Origin: Legionella genomosp. 1
GTDB taxonomy: Bacteria > Pseudomonadota > Gammaproteobacteria > Legionellales > Legionellaceae
Direction of reading: 5' to 3'
NCBI GenBank assembly: GCA_945862275.1
Contig: CAMAYA010000010.1
Span: forward strand, 1-13,344
DNA length: 13,344 bases
The translations under genes were made by a program, and so were the position numbers. The notes under the pieces are model-generated. The model had not been told where the DNA came from and did no database searches. It worked only from the letters and a program-made list of their open reading frames with translations. Below are positions 1-6,882 of the stretch, in pieces; position 1 is the stretch's first letter, and the number at the start of each line of letters is the position of its first letter.

Positions 1-144
1 TAATTCACTGAAAATCTGGTTTTTTATGCTGAATCACGTTAATTTTACATGTTTTCATGTGGAATTCATAATATTATTCAATTAAACGCCTATAAAATTC
101 ACTCGGTTTATTACACTTCCGATTGAGGATATGATTGCTACTGG
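1..144. other. Intergenic, no gene seen
   Basis: AT-rich sequence beyond the 3' end of the reverse-strand binding-protein gene. The only structure I noticed is a weak 5-bp hairpin at 47-60 (acatg, tttt, catgt), without a convincing T-run on either strand. I see no coding potential or RNA gene here. Confidence 0.5.
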
Positions 145-876
145 TTAAAAATATCGAGAATAAATCGCCAGATAGCTACCATCAGCTATCATGCTGAGCA
201 GCGCTTGATTGATTTTTTTTATCAGTGCGGCTTGGCCAAGATTGGCCATGATGGAATAGCCATTGCCAATCGGGATCGGACTGCCGATGAGCTTGTAAAG
301 ACCGGCACTATTCATAAACCAATATTTTGCGCCAGCTGAATTAATAAATGCTACGTCAATCTGTTGGTTGTTTAGCCCGAGCATCAGATCATCCAGTGTT
401 GCAAAGTCTTTGATTTGAACGTTTCCGTTATATATATTTGAAACAAAATGCTTAAACAAGGTCCCGCCCGCAATCGTCCCCCGTCGAACCCCAACGGTTT
501 TATTTTTAATTTCGGCAGGGGTGTTGATGCTAGACTGCTTGAGTGCGATGAATTGCGTCTCACTGGTAAGATAAGGCAGACTAAAAATGAACCCAGGCTC
601 AGGCGTTGAAGGAATGATGCCCGCAATGGCTAAATCAATCTTCTTTGTGAGCAATGCTTCCGGAATTGTGCTCACCACAAGCGACTTGAATTGACATGCC
701 TCTCCAATGCGCTGGCAAATGGCTTGCATGATGTCAATTTCAAATCCAACAAAAGACTCACGCGTCGCCTGTGACGCCAGCGGGGGATAATGTGCTGTGG
801 TCCCAATAACCAAGGCTTGTGCGAGCATGTTGGGTCCTAGGATGAGAATGGCCAGGAGCAGTAAGCGCGTCATCAT
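145..876 (-). CDS. Periplasmic amino-acid-type substrate-binding protein (family 3)
   Basis: A 243-residue secreted solute-binding protein of the SBP_bac_3 family, the periplasmic receptor of polar amino-acid ABC importers. An N-terminal hydrophobic signal peptide (about residues 1-21, likely cleaved after AQA) precedes IGTTAHYPP, the usual first strand. VGFEIDIMQAI near residues 43-53, then KIDLAIAGIIPSTPE and a C-terminal ADGSYLAIY segment are family hallmarks. Length and motif order match E. coli ArtJ/ArtI, but the ligand cannot be told from sequence. Tandem ATG codons open the frame; an AAGGA motif just upstream on the reverse strand supports this start. No permease or ATPase gene is adjacent, so it may be an orphan receptor or work with a transporter encoded elsewhere. 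Confidence 0.88.
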   Translation of the reverse strand: MMTRLLLLAILILGPNMLAQALVIGTTAHYPPLASQATRESFVGFEIDIMQAICQRIGEACQFKSLVVSTIPEALLTKKIDLAIAGIIPSTPEPGFIFSLPYLTSETQFIALKQSSINTPAEIKNKTVGVRRGTIAGGTLFKHFVSNIYNGNVQIKDFATLDDLMLGLNNQQIDVAFINSAGAKYWFMNSAGLYKLIGSPIPIGNGYSIMANLGQAALIKKINQALLSMIADGSYLAIYSRYF

Positions 877-916
877 TGGGGAGTCCTTTTGTCATTAAGA
901 TGCATGGGGTATTTCT

Positions 917-944
917 ATTATAGACCCAAACAGGTTAGACTGAA
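917..944 (-). promoter_or_regulatory. Likely promoter of the binding-protein gene
   Basis: On the reverse strand a perfect TATAAT (922..917) is preceded after 16 bases by TTCAGT (944..939), a poor -35 match. It lies about 40 bases upstream of the ATG at 876. The same AT-rich core read forwards gives TATTAT (916-921), so a divergent promoter for the small membrane gene at 973 may overlap it, although I found no good -35 for that direction. Confidence 0.5.
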
Positions 945-972
945 CATGGAGTAAACCAAACTAAGGATGGAA

Positions 973-1176
973 ATGATAAATAATGAGCTATTAAATTTAC
1001 TCGCCATTATCGTTGTTTTTGGCGTAGTCATGTGGTTGGTCAATGTATATATTCCTATGTTGCCGGCCATTAAAAGTTTGTTGAATCTTGTGGTTGTGAT
1101 TGTCTTGGTAATATATATTCTGCAATTTTTTACTGTCATTCCAACGGTTTTGCCGATGATCAGATTATTTCGATAA
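973..1176 (+). CDS. Small two-helix membrane protein, Thivi_2564-like
   Basis: A 67-residue very hydrophobic protein with two predicted membrane helices (about residues 6-25 and 36-58), joined by a short segment containing VNVYIPM and AIKSLLN. This pattern resembles the Thivi_2564 family of small membrane proteins found in many gammaproteobacteria; that match is from memory and the function is unknown. Two ATG codons open the frame, at 967 and 973. The AAGGA at 963-967 is 5 bases from the second ATG and would overlap the first, so I place the start at 973. The opposite strand is also open, but the helix pattern and ribosome binding site favour this strand. Confidence 0.68.
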   Translation: MINNELLNLLAIIVVFGVVMWLVNVYIPMLPAIKSLLNLVVVIVLVIYILQFFTVIPTVLPMIRLFR

Positions 1177-1195
1177 CGTTTGTAAATAATGCCTG

Positions 1196-1222
1196 ACGTC
1201 TCGCGGACAAGCCGCGGGACGT
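1196..1222. repeat. GC-rich hairpin between convergent genes
   Basis: An inverted repeat with 11-base arms (acgtctcgcgg / ccgcgggacgt, one G-T pair) and a 5-base loop lies between the convergent small membrane gene and the SDR gene. Neither side has a clear T-run, so it is not a textbook Rho-independent terminator. It could block both transcripts or be a dispersed palindromic element. Confidence 0.6.
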
Positions 1223-1254
1223 GGCGTTAGTTTAAGGGAGTCAAGCATGAACCG

Positions 1255-1974
1255 CTAAACGCGCATTTTTTCATACATGACATGCGGCAGATGGCGAATA
1301 ACCCTCATGATATAACGCCAAAAAAACGGGTGGTAAAACGCGCGTTTTTTGCGGTTTGCTGCTTTCCAACAGGCTTGCGCGCATTCGTTTGGAGGTGATG
1401 CATAAAAAATTCCAGGCTCCCCGAACGTGGCATGGGTATCGATAAACCCGAGGCGTGCGATAGTGATGTGTTGCGTTTTTGATGCAGCTTGTTGCAATCC
1501 TTGCAGATACACCTCAATGGCTGCCTTGCTAGCCCCATAGAGGCTGTTTTTGGAGCGACCCCGGCATGCGGCTACTGAGCTTAAAAACACCAATCGATGT
1601 TGCGATTGAGGCTTGTTCCAGTAGGCATGAATCAGTTGGCTGGTTCGAATGACGTTGATGGTGAGCAGTTCAGTGAGCGATTGCTCAGTTAAGTGAATAT
1701 TGTTGCTCATGTCGCTATACGCGATGAACAGATCTAATTCTCTAGATTGGGTTCGCAATGTTTGTAAAAATAGTTGGATGTCTTCTGAGAAATCGACCAT
1801 CATTGTTCCACAATGCACTGAGAAGCGCAGGCGAATGTCCGCGGCGATGATGTTCAGTTGCAGCTGGTTTCGTCCAACCAACAAAAGGTCATGTCCTGAC
1901 TGTGCGGCACAGCGCGCAAACTCTTCAGCAATGATGGACGTGGCTCCCAAAATGACCCAAGTGCGTGCGCTCAT
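1255..1974 (-). CDS. SDR reductase, DprE2-like partner of the FAD oxidase
   Basis: A 239-residue classical short-chain dehydrogenase/reductase. The nucleotide-binding turn is GATSIIAEE (residues 10-18), LLVGR follows the second strand, the structural Asn is in TINV (Asn107), and the catalytic set is Ser132/Ser133, Tyr146 and Lys150 in YGASK. The usual Pro before GFIDT is Leu here (RLGFIDT). Its start overlaps the stop of the upstream DprE1-like gene by one base (TGATG), implying translational coupling; AGGA lies about 8 bases before the ATG. Mycobacterial DprE2 reduces the 2-keto intermediate made by DprE1, so the pairing suggests the same second step here. That function is inferred from the pairing; the SDR fold itself is clear. 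Confidence 0.87.
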   Translation of the reverse strand: MSARTWVILGATSIIAEEFARCAAQSGHDLLLVGRNQLQLNIIAADIRLRFSVHCGTMMVDFSEDIQLFLQTLRTQSRELDLFIAYSDMSNNIHLTEQSLTELLTINVIRTSQLIHAYWNKPQSQHRLVFLSSVAACRGRSKNSLYGASKAAIEVYLQGLQQAASKTQHITIARLGFIDTHATFGEPGIFYASPPNECAQACWKAANRKKRAFYHPFFWRYIMRVIRHLPHVMYEKMRV

Positions 1975-3263
1975 CAGTTGATTCCTAAACGTGTGCCTAA
2001 ATCGGAGCGCATGGGACTATTGAGTGAATAGATGGTGTCATGAAAGGCCTGGTGCTCCAGGTACATTTGCTCATATTGCGATTGATTAAGATATAAATCT
2101 TTTGCCAAATACACTTTCCCGCCCATTTCTGTAATGCACTGGTTCATCTGCAAAATGGTAGAGCGTGCGGCATCATTGTGGATGAAATCAATGGCCACCG
2201 TAAATCCGGGTTCTGTAAAGGAGAGCAGGCCCATGCCGGGTTGGGTAAAATATTTAAGAACGGCTAGGGTGGGTGTGGCGCGCTGCGTTTGAATGCATGC
2301 ACGCAATGTATGAAGGATTTCTTCGGCTTTACTCGCATCAAACACGGCTTGGAATTGCACTAAACCTTTTTTTCCATATAGGCGGTTCCAATGTTTGATG
2401 CGATCGAGCGGGTTATTAAAGACCCACAAAGGAGATATTTGAGTGCCTGTTTTGGCGCGATGGTAATGCATGCGATTAAATTGCTTCATGATCGGGCGGT
2501 TGATAAGCCTTATGGGTAATCTTGGAATGGTGAGCGTTTGTTCCATAGGTGAGAGGCCGGCATGCTCCACGTGATCTGCCAGTGATAAAAGCGCACGGGG
2601 CTCATTTAGAAAATCAAGCCAGGCTACTTGGTAGTCATGTTCTATTCCTGCCTGTTGCATGTGTGCTAACAATGGCGTAATGCTCGTAAATTTCATTGTA
2701 TGCGCACGCACAAATCGAGATGCTCGGCGCAATCGAATGCCCATTCGCGTGATGATGCCCGTTAAGCCAACGCCTGCGATCGTTGCGGTAAACAAGGTAT
2801 GGTTTTCATTCCAACTACAGCGATGTGTTTGCCCGCCAATGTTTAATTCAACCCAGACTACGTGGTGACCAAAACTGCCCGCATGGTGGTTGTTTTTTCC
2901 ATGGATGTCATTGGCAAGACCGCCGGCGAGCGTGGCGTAAAGTGTGCCAGGTAAAACGGCCGGGATAAAATCTGAATCAATCAAAAATAAATCGGCAAAT
3001 GTGACGTGACCTTGGCATACGGCAATGCCAGATTCACGATCAAAGGACAGAATGTGGTTCAACCGTGTCGTGTCAATAATCGTGCCTTGATTTAACACAC
3101 AACAATCACTATAACTCAGCCCATTACCACGTGCGAGTAATCCCGTTGGGTGAGCCCAGGTTGCAATCGTATTTAACTGTTCCTCATGGTCAGGCCGAAA
3201 TACGCTTGAGCGCGTTTGAATGGTTCGGCTGAAGTTTGAGAAGGACTGGATTTTATTTTGCAT
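1974..3263 (-). CDS. DprE1-like FAD-dependent oxidase
   Basis: A 429-residue FAD_binding_4 (VAO-type) oxidoreductase closely resembling decaprenylphosphoryl-beta-D-ribose 2-oxidase. RGNGLSYSD (45-53) and PGTLYATLAGG (105-115) are flavin-binding segments. They are followed by DIHGKNNHHAGSFG (119-132), nearly identical to the mycobacterial flavin loop with its conserved His (His121 here). VLKYFT (Lys337) and YLAKD (Lys388) match Lys367 and Lys418 of the M. tuberculosis enzyme at constant offsets. The residue equivalent to mycobacterial Cys387 is Ala357 (VAIDF). The ATG lies inside the end of the upstream glycosidase gene (11-base overlap) and has GAGGG about 7 bases before it. The lipid-linked pentose substrate is inferred from the family. 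Confidence 0.88.
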   Translation of the reverse strand: MQNKIQSFSNFSRTIQTRSSVFRPDHEEQLNTIATWAHPTGLLARGNGLSYSDCCVLNQGTIIDTTRLNHILSFDRESGIAVCQGHVTFADLFLIDSDFIPAVLPGTLYATLAGGLANDIHGKNNHHAGSFGHHVVWVELNIGGQTHRCSWNENHTLFTATIAGVGLTGIITRMGIRLRRASRFVRAHTMKFTSITPLLAHMQQAGIEHDYQVAWLDFLNEPRALLSLADHVEHAGLSPMEQTLTIPRLPIRLINRPIMKQFNRMHYHRAKTGTQISPLWVFNNPLDRIKHWNRLYGKKGLVQFQAVFDASKAEEILHTLRACIQTQRATPTLAVLKYFTQPGMGLLSFTEPGFTVAIDFIHNDAARSTILQMNQCITEMGGKVYLAKDLYLNQSQYEQMYLEHQAFHDTIYSLNSPMRSDLGTRLGIN

Positions 3264-4056
3264 TCAATGCCCTCTTCACAACAATTGCATCGCTGACATT
3301 TGAAAAACCGTGGACATTGATTTGAAACAATCCCATGTGTGCGGTCAGTTGGCTCGAGCTGCCCCCATCTAAATTCAGCGCGTTATGGCAGCGCAGCGGT
3401 GATGATTTCATGATACTCGCCAAGGCGGTGGTGGTCATGGGCGAATTATTGGTCACGAGAATAATTAAACGTCCTTCTGGCGTAATACCTAACGCTGTGC
3501 GTTCGGCATATCCTGGCCTGAGAGATGGGATTTTCCCATTAACCAATAACCGAGGCCCGCTTTGTACGGCAAAATCGACCTGATTATCATGGGTGTATTC
3601 TCTGACACTGGTGATGTGCGGGGTGTTGTCTTTTACATACAATATTCCCCACCAACTGATGCGCTTGAGCGGATTGTGTTGGTGTTGATTGCTGATGCGA
3701 AGACCCAGTGGGTGGTAGTTTTGGTCAAAAAAACCACCATTAATGGCGATCAGGGCCTGGCTGTGGTGTGCGAATGCGTCCACTGATGCGTTATGAAGCG
3801 ATAACTCATTGGCCAGGACCAAATCCAATTTATTTTTTTTTAAATCAATGCGAAAGGCATGAATATGCGACCAAGGAATCAATGGGTTTGCATTCAAATC
3901 ACTGTATTCAATGCCGGGCGAAATCTCCCGCCAGGAGTGAGCCATGGCTTGTGTAGCCAAGCACATCCAAATAAGTGCAATCAACACGCAATTAAGTGCA
4001 ATTAGCACACAATACCGCGTGCCCCGCGAAGTATAATCTTGTATCCTTATATGCAT
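3253..4056 (-). CDS. Secreted phosphodiester glycosidase (NAGPA) family protein
   Basis: A 267-residue protein with an N-terminal hydrophobic stretch (about residues 15-39) that looks like a signal peptide or anchor, placing the rest in the periplasm. The body carries the NAGPA/phosphodiester-glycosidase family signatures: INGGFFD (105-111), QSGPRLL (165-171), RTALGI (186-191) and NLDGGSSSQL (228-237). Animal NAGPA removes N-acetylglucosamine from a phosphodiester; bacterial members probably cut sugar-1-phosphodiesters, but no substrate can be read here. It is first in an operon with the DprE1/DprE2-like pair. The hydrophobic core contains a 7-residue tandem duplication (VLIALNC, VLIALIW). 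No clear ribosome binding site precedes the ATG. The 5' end lies only 23 bases from the divergent pmbA start. Confidence 0.82.
   Translation of the reverse strand: MHIRIQDYTSRGTRYCVLIALNCVLIALIWMCLATQAMAHSWREISPGIEYSDLNANPLIPWSHIHAFRIDLKKNKLDLVLANELSLHNASVDAFAHHSQALIAINGGFFDQNYHPLGLRISNQHQHNPLKRISWWGILYVKDNTPHITSVREYTHDNQVDFAVQSGPRLLVNGKIPSLRPGYAERTALGITPEGRLIILVTNNSPMTTTALASIMKSSPLRCHNALNLDGGSSSQLTAHMGLFQINVHGFSNVSDAIVVKRALNAK
3973..4014. repeat. Two-copy 21-bp in-frame tandem duplication
   Basis: Two adjacent 21-base units (3973-3993 and 3994-4014) match at 17 of 21 positions, both beginning aagtgcaat. They lie within the signal-peptide core of the NAGPA-family gene and add seven hydrophobic residues without breaking the frame. 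The four differences suggest the duplication is not very recent. Confidence 0.8.
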
Positions 4057-4079
4057 TCGTTTAAATCCATGGACGCATC

Positions 4080-5438
4080 ATGAAAACATTACCGCAAGTT
4101 ACCAATAGAGCCCCCCTAAAGTCAACCGATGAATTGTCCCGTATCATGCAAGACGTGCTAACACGCGCTCGTACCCATGGTGCTACTGACGCTTCAGTGG
4201 CGGTGAATCACGACAGTGGTTTTTCTGTGGATGTACGTATGCGTGAGGTGGAAACCGTGGCCTTTAGTGAAGACCGTGGCGTGGGTGTCACTGTATATAT
4301 TGGATCTCGCAAGGGCAGCGCCAGCAGCAGTGATACATCGCCAGCGGCATTGGACGCAATGGTGGCGGCCGCTGTTGATATTGCAGGGGTCAGTGCCTCA
4401 GATCCTTGTTTTGGATTGCCTGACAGCGCGCTGATGTCCTCTCAACATGCTGAGCTAGATTTGTTTCACCCATGGGTCATTACGCCGCCAGAAGCCATTG
4501 AGATGGCCTTGAAATGCGAGGCGCATGCCTTGGGTTTGGATCAACGCATTAGCAATTCGGACGGTGTAAATGTGTCTACCTACACGTTTTGCCACGGGTT
4601 TGCGAATACGTATGGGTTTGAGGGAATCGTGCAAAGCAGTCGCCATAGCATGAGTTGCTCGTTGATAGCAACGGACGGTGACAAGATGCAGCGCGATGAT
4701 GATTATACGACAGCTCGAAATGCCCAACATTTGCAAGCATGGGATGCACTCGCGGCGAGTGCGGTGAAGCGCGCCACGAGTCGCTTAAACGCGAAACAAC
4801 TGAAAACAAAAAAAATGCCGGTTTTATTTTCGTCTCGCCTGTCCAGCGGATTGATTGGGTCGTTTATTGGGGCGATTAGTGGATCTAATTTATACCGAAA
4901 GCACTCGTTTTTGATGGATTCAATAGGACAACAAGTTTTTCCTACGGGCATCCGCATCCATGAGCAACCCCGTTTGTTAGGCGCGTTAGGAAGCTCTCCC
5001 TTTGACAGCGAAGGGGTGCCTACACGGGATAATGTGTTTGTGGACGATGGCCGGGTTTGCCAGTATATACTCGGTAGTTATTCGGCACGGAAAATGGGGT
5101 TGGCTACTACTGCTAATAGTGGTGGCGTTTTTAATTTGACGGTCGATCCAACTGCGGGTGATTTGGCTGCATTATTAAAGCAAATGGGAACAGGTTTGTT
5201 GGTGACGGAATTAATGGGCGATGGTGCGAACGGTTTAACCGGCGATTATTCACGTGGTGCCAGTGGTTTTTGGGTGGAGGCAGGCGAAATCCAGTATCCG
5301 GTAGAAGGCATTACCGTGGCCGGCAATTTGAAAGACATGTTTCGTAGAATTGCGGCGATTGGTCACGACGTGAATCCCAATTACTCTACACGTTGCGGCT
5401 CTATCTTAATCGACGAAATGATGGTGGCAGGGGATTAA
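4080..5438 (+). CDS. pmbA: PmbA/TldE subunit of the TldD-TldE protease
   Basis: A 452-residue member of the U62 family, close to the roughly 450 residues of E. coli PmbA. TldD and TldE form a cytoplasmic heterodimer that degrades unfolded peptides and matures small peptides such as microcins. TldE is the subunit without the zinc HExxxH motif, and none is present here. Supporting segments are the SEDRGVGV and GSRKGSASSSD region near residues 63-84, SSPFDSEGVPTRDNV near 301-315, NSGGVFNLTV, and a C-terminal VEGITVAGNLKDMF. The tldD partner is not in the window. No obvious ribosome binding site precedes the ATG; a four-codon ORF at 4069-4083 overlaps it. It is followed by a GC-rich hairpin shared with convergent infA. 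Confidence 0.95.
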   Translation: MKTLPQVTNRAPLKSTDELSRIMQDVLTRARTHGATDASVAVNHDSGFSVDVRMREVETVAFSEDRGVGVTVYIGSRKGSASSSDTSPAALDAMVAAAVDIAGVSASDPCFGLPDSALMSSQHAELDLFHPWVITPPEAIEMALKCEAHALGLDQRISNSDGVNVSTYTFCHGFANTYGFEGIVQSSRHSMSCSLIATDGDKMQRDDDYTTARNAQHLQAWDALAASAVKRATSRLNAKQLKTKKMPVLFSSRLSSGLIGSFIGAISGSNLYRKHSFLMDSIGQQVFPTGIRIHEQPRLLGALGSSPFDSEGVPTRDNVFVDDGRVCQYILGSYSARKMGLATTANSGGVFNLTVDPTAGDLAALLKQMGTGLLVTELMGDGANGLTGDYSRGASGFWVEAGEIQYPVEGITVAGNLKDMFRRIAAIGHDVNPNYSTRCGSILIDEMMVAGD

Positions 5439-5442
5439 GTAG

Positions 5443-5460
5443 GTTGGGCCTTGGCCCAAC
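5443..5460. terminator. Hairpin between convergent pmbA and infA
   Basis: An 8-base perfect inverted repeat (gttgggcc / ggcccaac, 2-base centre, so about 6 bp can pair around a 6-base loop) lies 4 bases after the pmbA stop and 5 bases before the infA stop. No clear T-run follows on either strand, so terminator function is likely from position rather than from full structure. The motif also resembles short palindromes scattered in some gammaproteobacterial genomes. Confidence 0.55.
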
Positions 5461-5465
5461 ACTAA

Positions 5466-5687
5466 CTAATTCTTATCGCGAAAAATAATGCGACCTTTAC
5501 TTAAATCGTACGGTGTTAGCTCAACTTTTACTTTATCGCCGGTTAAAATGCGGATATAATTTTTACGCATGCGGCCTGAAATGTGAGCGGTAACAATGTG
5601 CCCATTCTCTAGTTCAACGCGAAACATCGTGTTGGGAAGGGTATCCATTACCGTACCCAGCATTTCAATGTGATCTTCTTTTGCCAT
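5466..5687 (-). CDS. infA: Translation initiation factor IF-1
   Basis: A 73-residue S1-like OB-fold protein that binds the 30S A site during initiation, essential in bacteria. The sequence begins MAKEDHIEM and contains the IF-1 core GRMRKNYIRILTGDKVKVEL and YDLSKGRI, with length within one residue of the E. coli protein. A GAGA-rich stretch, weaker than a consensus site, precedes the ATG. It is transcribed alone, convergent to pmbA and divergent from the unknown gene at 5865. Confidence 0.97.
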   Translation of the reverse strand: MAKEDHIEMLGTVMDTLPNTMFRVELENGHIVTAHISGRMRKNYIRILTGDKVKVELTPYDLSKGRIIFRDKN

Positions 5688-5789
5688 AGGTCTCTCAGAT
5701 GTTAAACAAACTAAAGCGCAAATAGTGCACTAATTTGAGGGAAATGGCAAACATTAAAGGGGGGCATTTACCACAATCTGAAATGGCCA

Positions 5790-5798
5790 TGCTATAAT
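5790..5798 (+). promoter_or_regulatory. Extended -10 promoter element for the 5865 gene
   Basis: TGC followed by a perfect TATAAT (5793-5798) forms an extended -10 element about 66 bases before the start codon. The upstream TTTACC/TTACCA near 5767-5773 would be a weak, over-spaced -35, so the promoter would lean on the extended -10. Confidence 0.5.
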
Positions 5799-5852
5799 GC
5801 TTGAAATAACGCCATTTTATTTAATGGTAACTCATAATCCATAAATTTTAAG

Positions 5853-5860
5853 AAGGAGGT
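5853..5860 (+). promoter_or_regulatory. Consensus ribosome binding site
   Basis: AAGGAGGT, a full anti-Shine-Dalgarno match, lies 4 bases before the ATG at 5865. It is by far the strongest ribosome binding site in the window. A nearer ATG at 5861 hits a stop after four codons, so 5865 is the start. Confidence 0.85.
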
Positions 5861-5864
5861 ATGT

Positions 5865-6548
5865 ATGATAACTAGTAATGGCTTGCAGGTTCTTCCCATT
5901 TATGTCCAGCATGGCGCGCCAATTTTAAGTAAATGCTTGGCGAGGCAGTTCAATCAAGAGCAGATGCATATTAGGGCAACGTATAAGCTTGGCTCCAATG
6001 GTGGCCGATATACTATCTCTAATGAGGCTTATTTAAGATTAAATGGTGTGGAGTTAACGTCTACAATATTGGATCTTGCTGGTTTCGCAGCACTGATTGA
6101 ACGAGTAAAAACCATTTGTTCTTTGGAAATGAATCCAATCCTCTTATGTGCAGATGCTAATTTAGGGTTCCCAGCATCTGAATTCATGAGCGAATTTTTT
6201 CATGCATTGGTTCAAACCATTAAGCCAACGTGCCTTGTGCCTTTTTCAGAAACGCCTTTGTGTGTTGAGGATGCAACGTTATATTTGAAGGGAATAAGAA
6301 CGAAAGGAGGTTATCAGTCGCCGTCACCTTATCGATTGAGCATGGCTTCAAATCAACACGGGGTGGGTGGGACTATTCAAGATTTATTGGAAAAAATAGA
6401 TATCACAAAGAAGAAAGAAAAGAAATCATGCTGTTATTTCCTCGGTTCTCTTTTTGCATATAACCGAAATGTAGAAGTTGATGATTTTATACTACCTGTC
6501 GAATCAAACTCAAGCAAACTGAATCTTGTGGGAGCATTCAGCATGTGA
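5865..6548 (+). CDS. Hypothetical protein, unrecognised; possible secreted effector
   Basis: A 227-residue protein I do not recognise. It has no signal peptide and no clear membrane helix. It appears mixed alpha/beta, with short hydrophobic stretches such as ILDLAGFAALI (68-78) and PILLCADANLGF (91-102). A lysine-rich patch (TKKKEKK, 181-187) is followed directly by Cys-Cys and a hydrophobic run (YFLGSLFAY), a layout that could contact membranes. The last residues are polar and small, with Phe at -3 from the C-terminus, loosely compatible with Dot/Icm signals if the host is a Legionellales bacterium; this is speculation. The gene looks more AT-rich than its housekeeping neighbours, has its own promoter-like element, a perfect ribosome binding site and its own terminator, and sits between infA and rpsT, as an acquired single gene might. 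Confidence 0.8.
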   Translation: MITSNGLQVLPIYVQHGAPILSKCLARQFNQEQMHIRATYKLGSNGGRYTISNEAYLRLNGVELTSTILDLAGFAALIERVKTICSLEMNPILLCADANLGFPASEFMSEFFHALVQTIKPTCLVPFSETPLCVEDATLYLKGIRTKGGYQSPSPYRLSMASNQHGVGGTIQDLLEKIDITKKKEKKSCCYFLGSLFAYNRNVEVDDFILPVESNSSKLNLVGAFSM

Positions 6549-6565
6549 CATGAGTTTGATTTTAT

Positions 6566-6594
6566 CGATGGCCGCTTTAAGCGGTCATCGCTTT
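6566..6594 (+). terminator. Rho-independent terminator overlapping the rpsT stop codon
   Basis: Forward-strand arms cgatggccgct (6566-6576) and agcggtcatcg (6580-6590) pair over 11 positions with one G-U, around a 3-base loop, followed by CTTTT. It begins 17 bases after the stop of the 5865 gene. The loop is exactly the complement of the rpsT stop codon. In the opposite transcript the G-U becomes an A-C mismatch, so the hairpin is stronger for the forward gene. Confidence 0.65.
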
Positions 6595-6843
6595 TACGCG
6601 CGCACTGAGGCGGCTTTTAATTCTTGATGCTTTGTTCTTATGAAGCAAACCTTTGCCGGCTGCTTTATCAATAATGGGTTGTGCTTTTGCATATGCTGCA
6701 CGTGCGACTTCTTGATCGCCGGCTTCAACCGCTTTGAGTACATTTTTAATAAATGTGCGGTACATAGACCGTGCACTTGCATTGTGTGCACGCAATTTAA
6801 TGTTTTGGCGTGCGCGTTTAATCGCTGATTTAATATTTGCCAC
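6577..6843 (-). CDS. rpsT: 30S ribosomal protein S20
   Basis: An 88-residue basic protein of the small ribosomal subunit that binds the 5' domain of 16S rRNA. The start (ANIKSAIKRARQN), the central YRTFIKN and the C-terminal HKNKASRIKSRL are standard S20 sequence and the length is normal. The start codon is GTG (6843..6841), giving residues MANIK, with GGAG about 7 bases upstream. E. coli rpsT also uses a rare start (UUG), which is part of its translational autoregulation. The gene is divergent from murJ, a common gammaproteobacterial arrangement, and has a good promoter at 6911..6883. Confidence 0.97.
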   Translation of the reverse strand: MANIKSAIKRARQNIKLRAHNASARSMYRTFIKNVLKAVEAGDQEVARAAYAKAQPIIDKAAGKGLLHKNKASRIKSRLSARVKAMTA

Positions 6844-6882
6844 TGAAAATCTCCGCTTTATTCAACTATAGAAAAGTGGTTG

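Noticed and set aside
918..1139. Reverse-strand 73-codon ORF opposite the small membrane gene
   Set aside because: It has no ribosome binding site or family likeness; the forward frame has two clean helices and AAGGA.
3335..3956. Several forward ORFs opposite the NAGPA-family gene
   Set aside because: They are antisense shadows without ribosome binding sites. The reverse frame carries the NGGFFD and NLDGGSSSQL motifs.
4069..4083. Four-codon ORF (MDAS) overlapping the pmbA ATG, a possible regulatory upstream ORF
   Set aside because: It has no ribosome binding site and is short enough to be chance.
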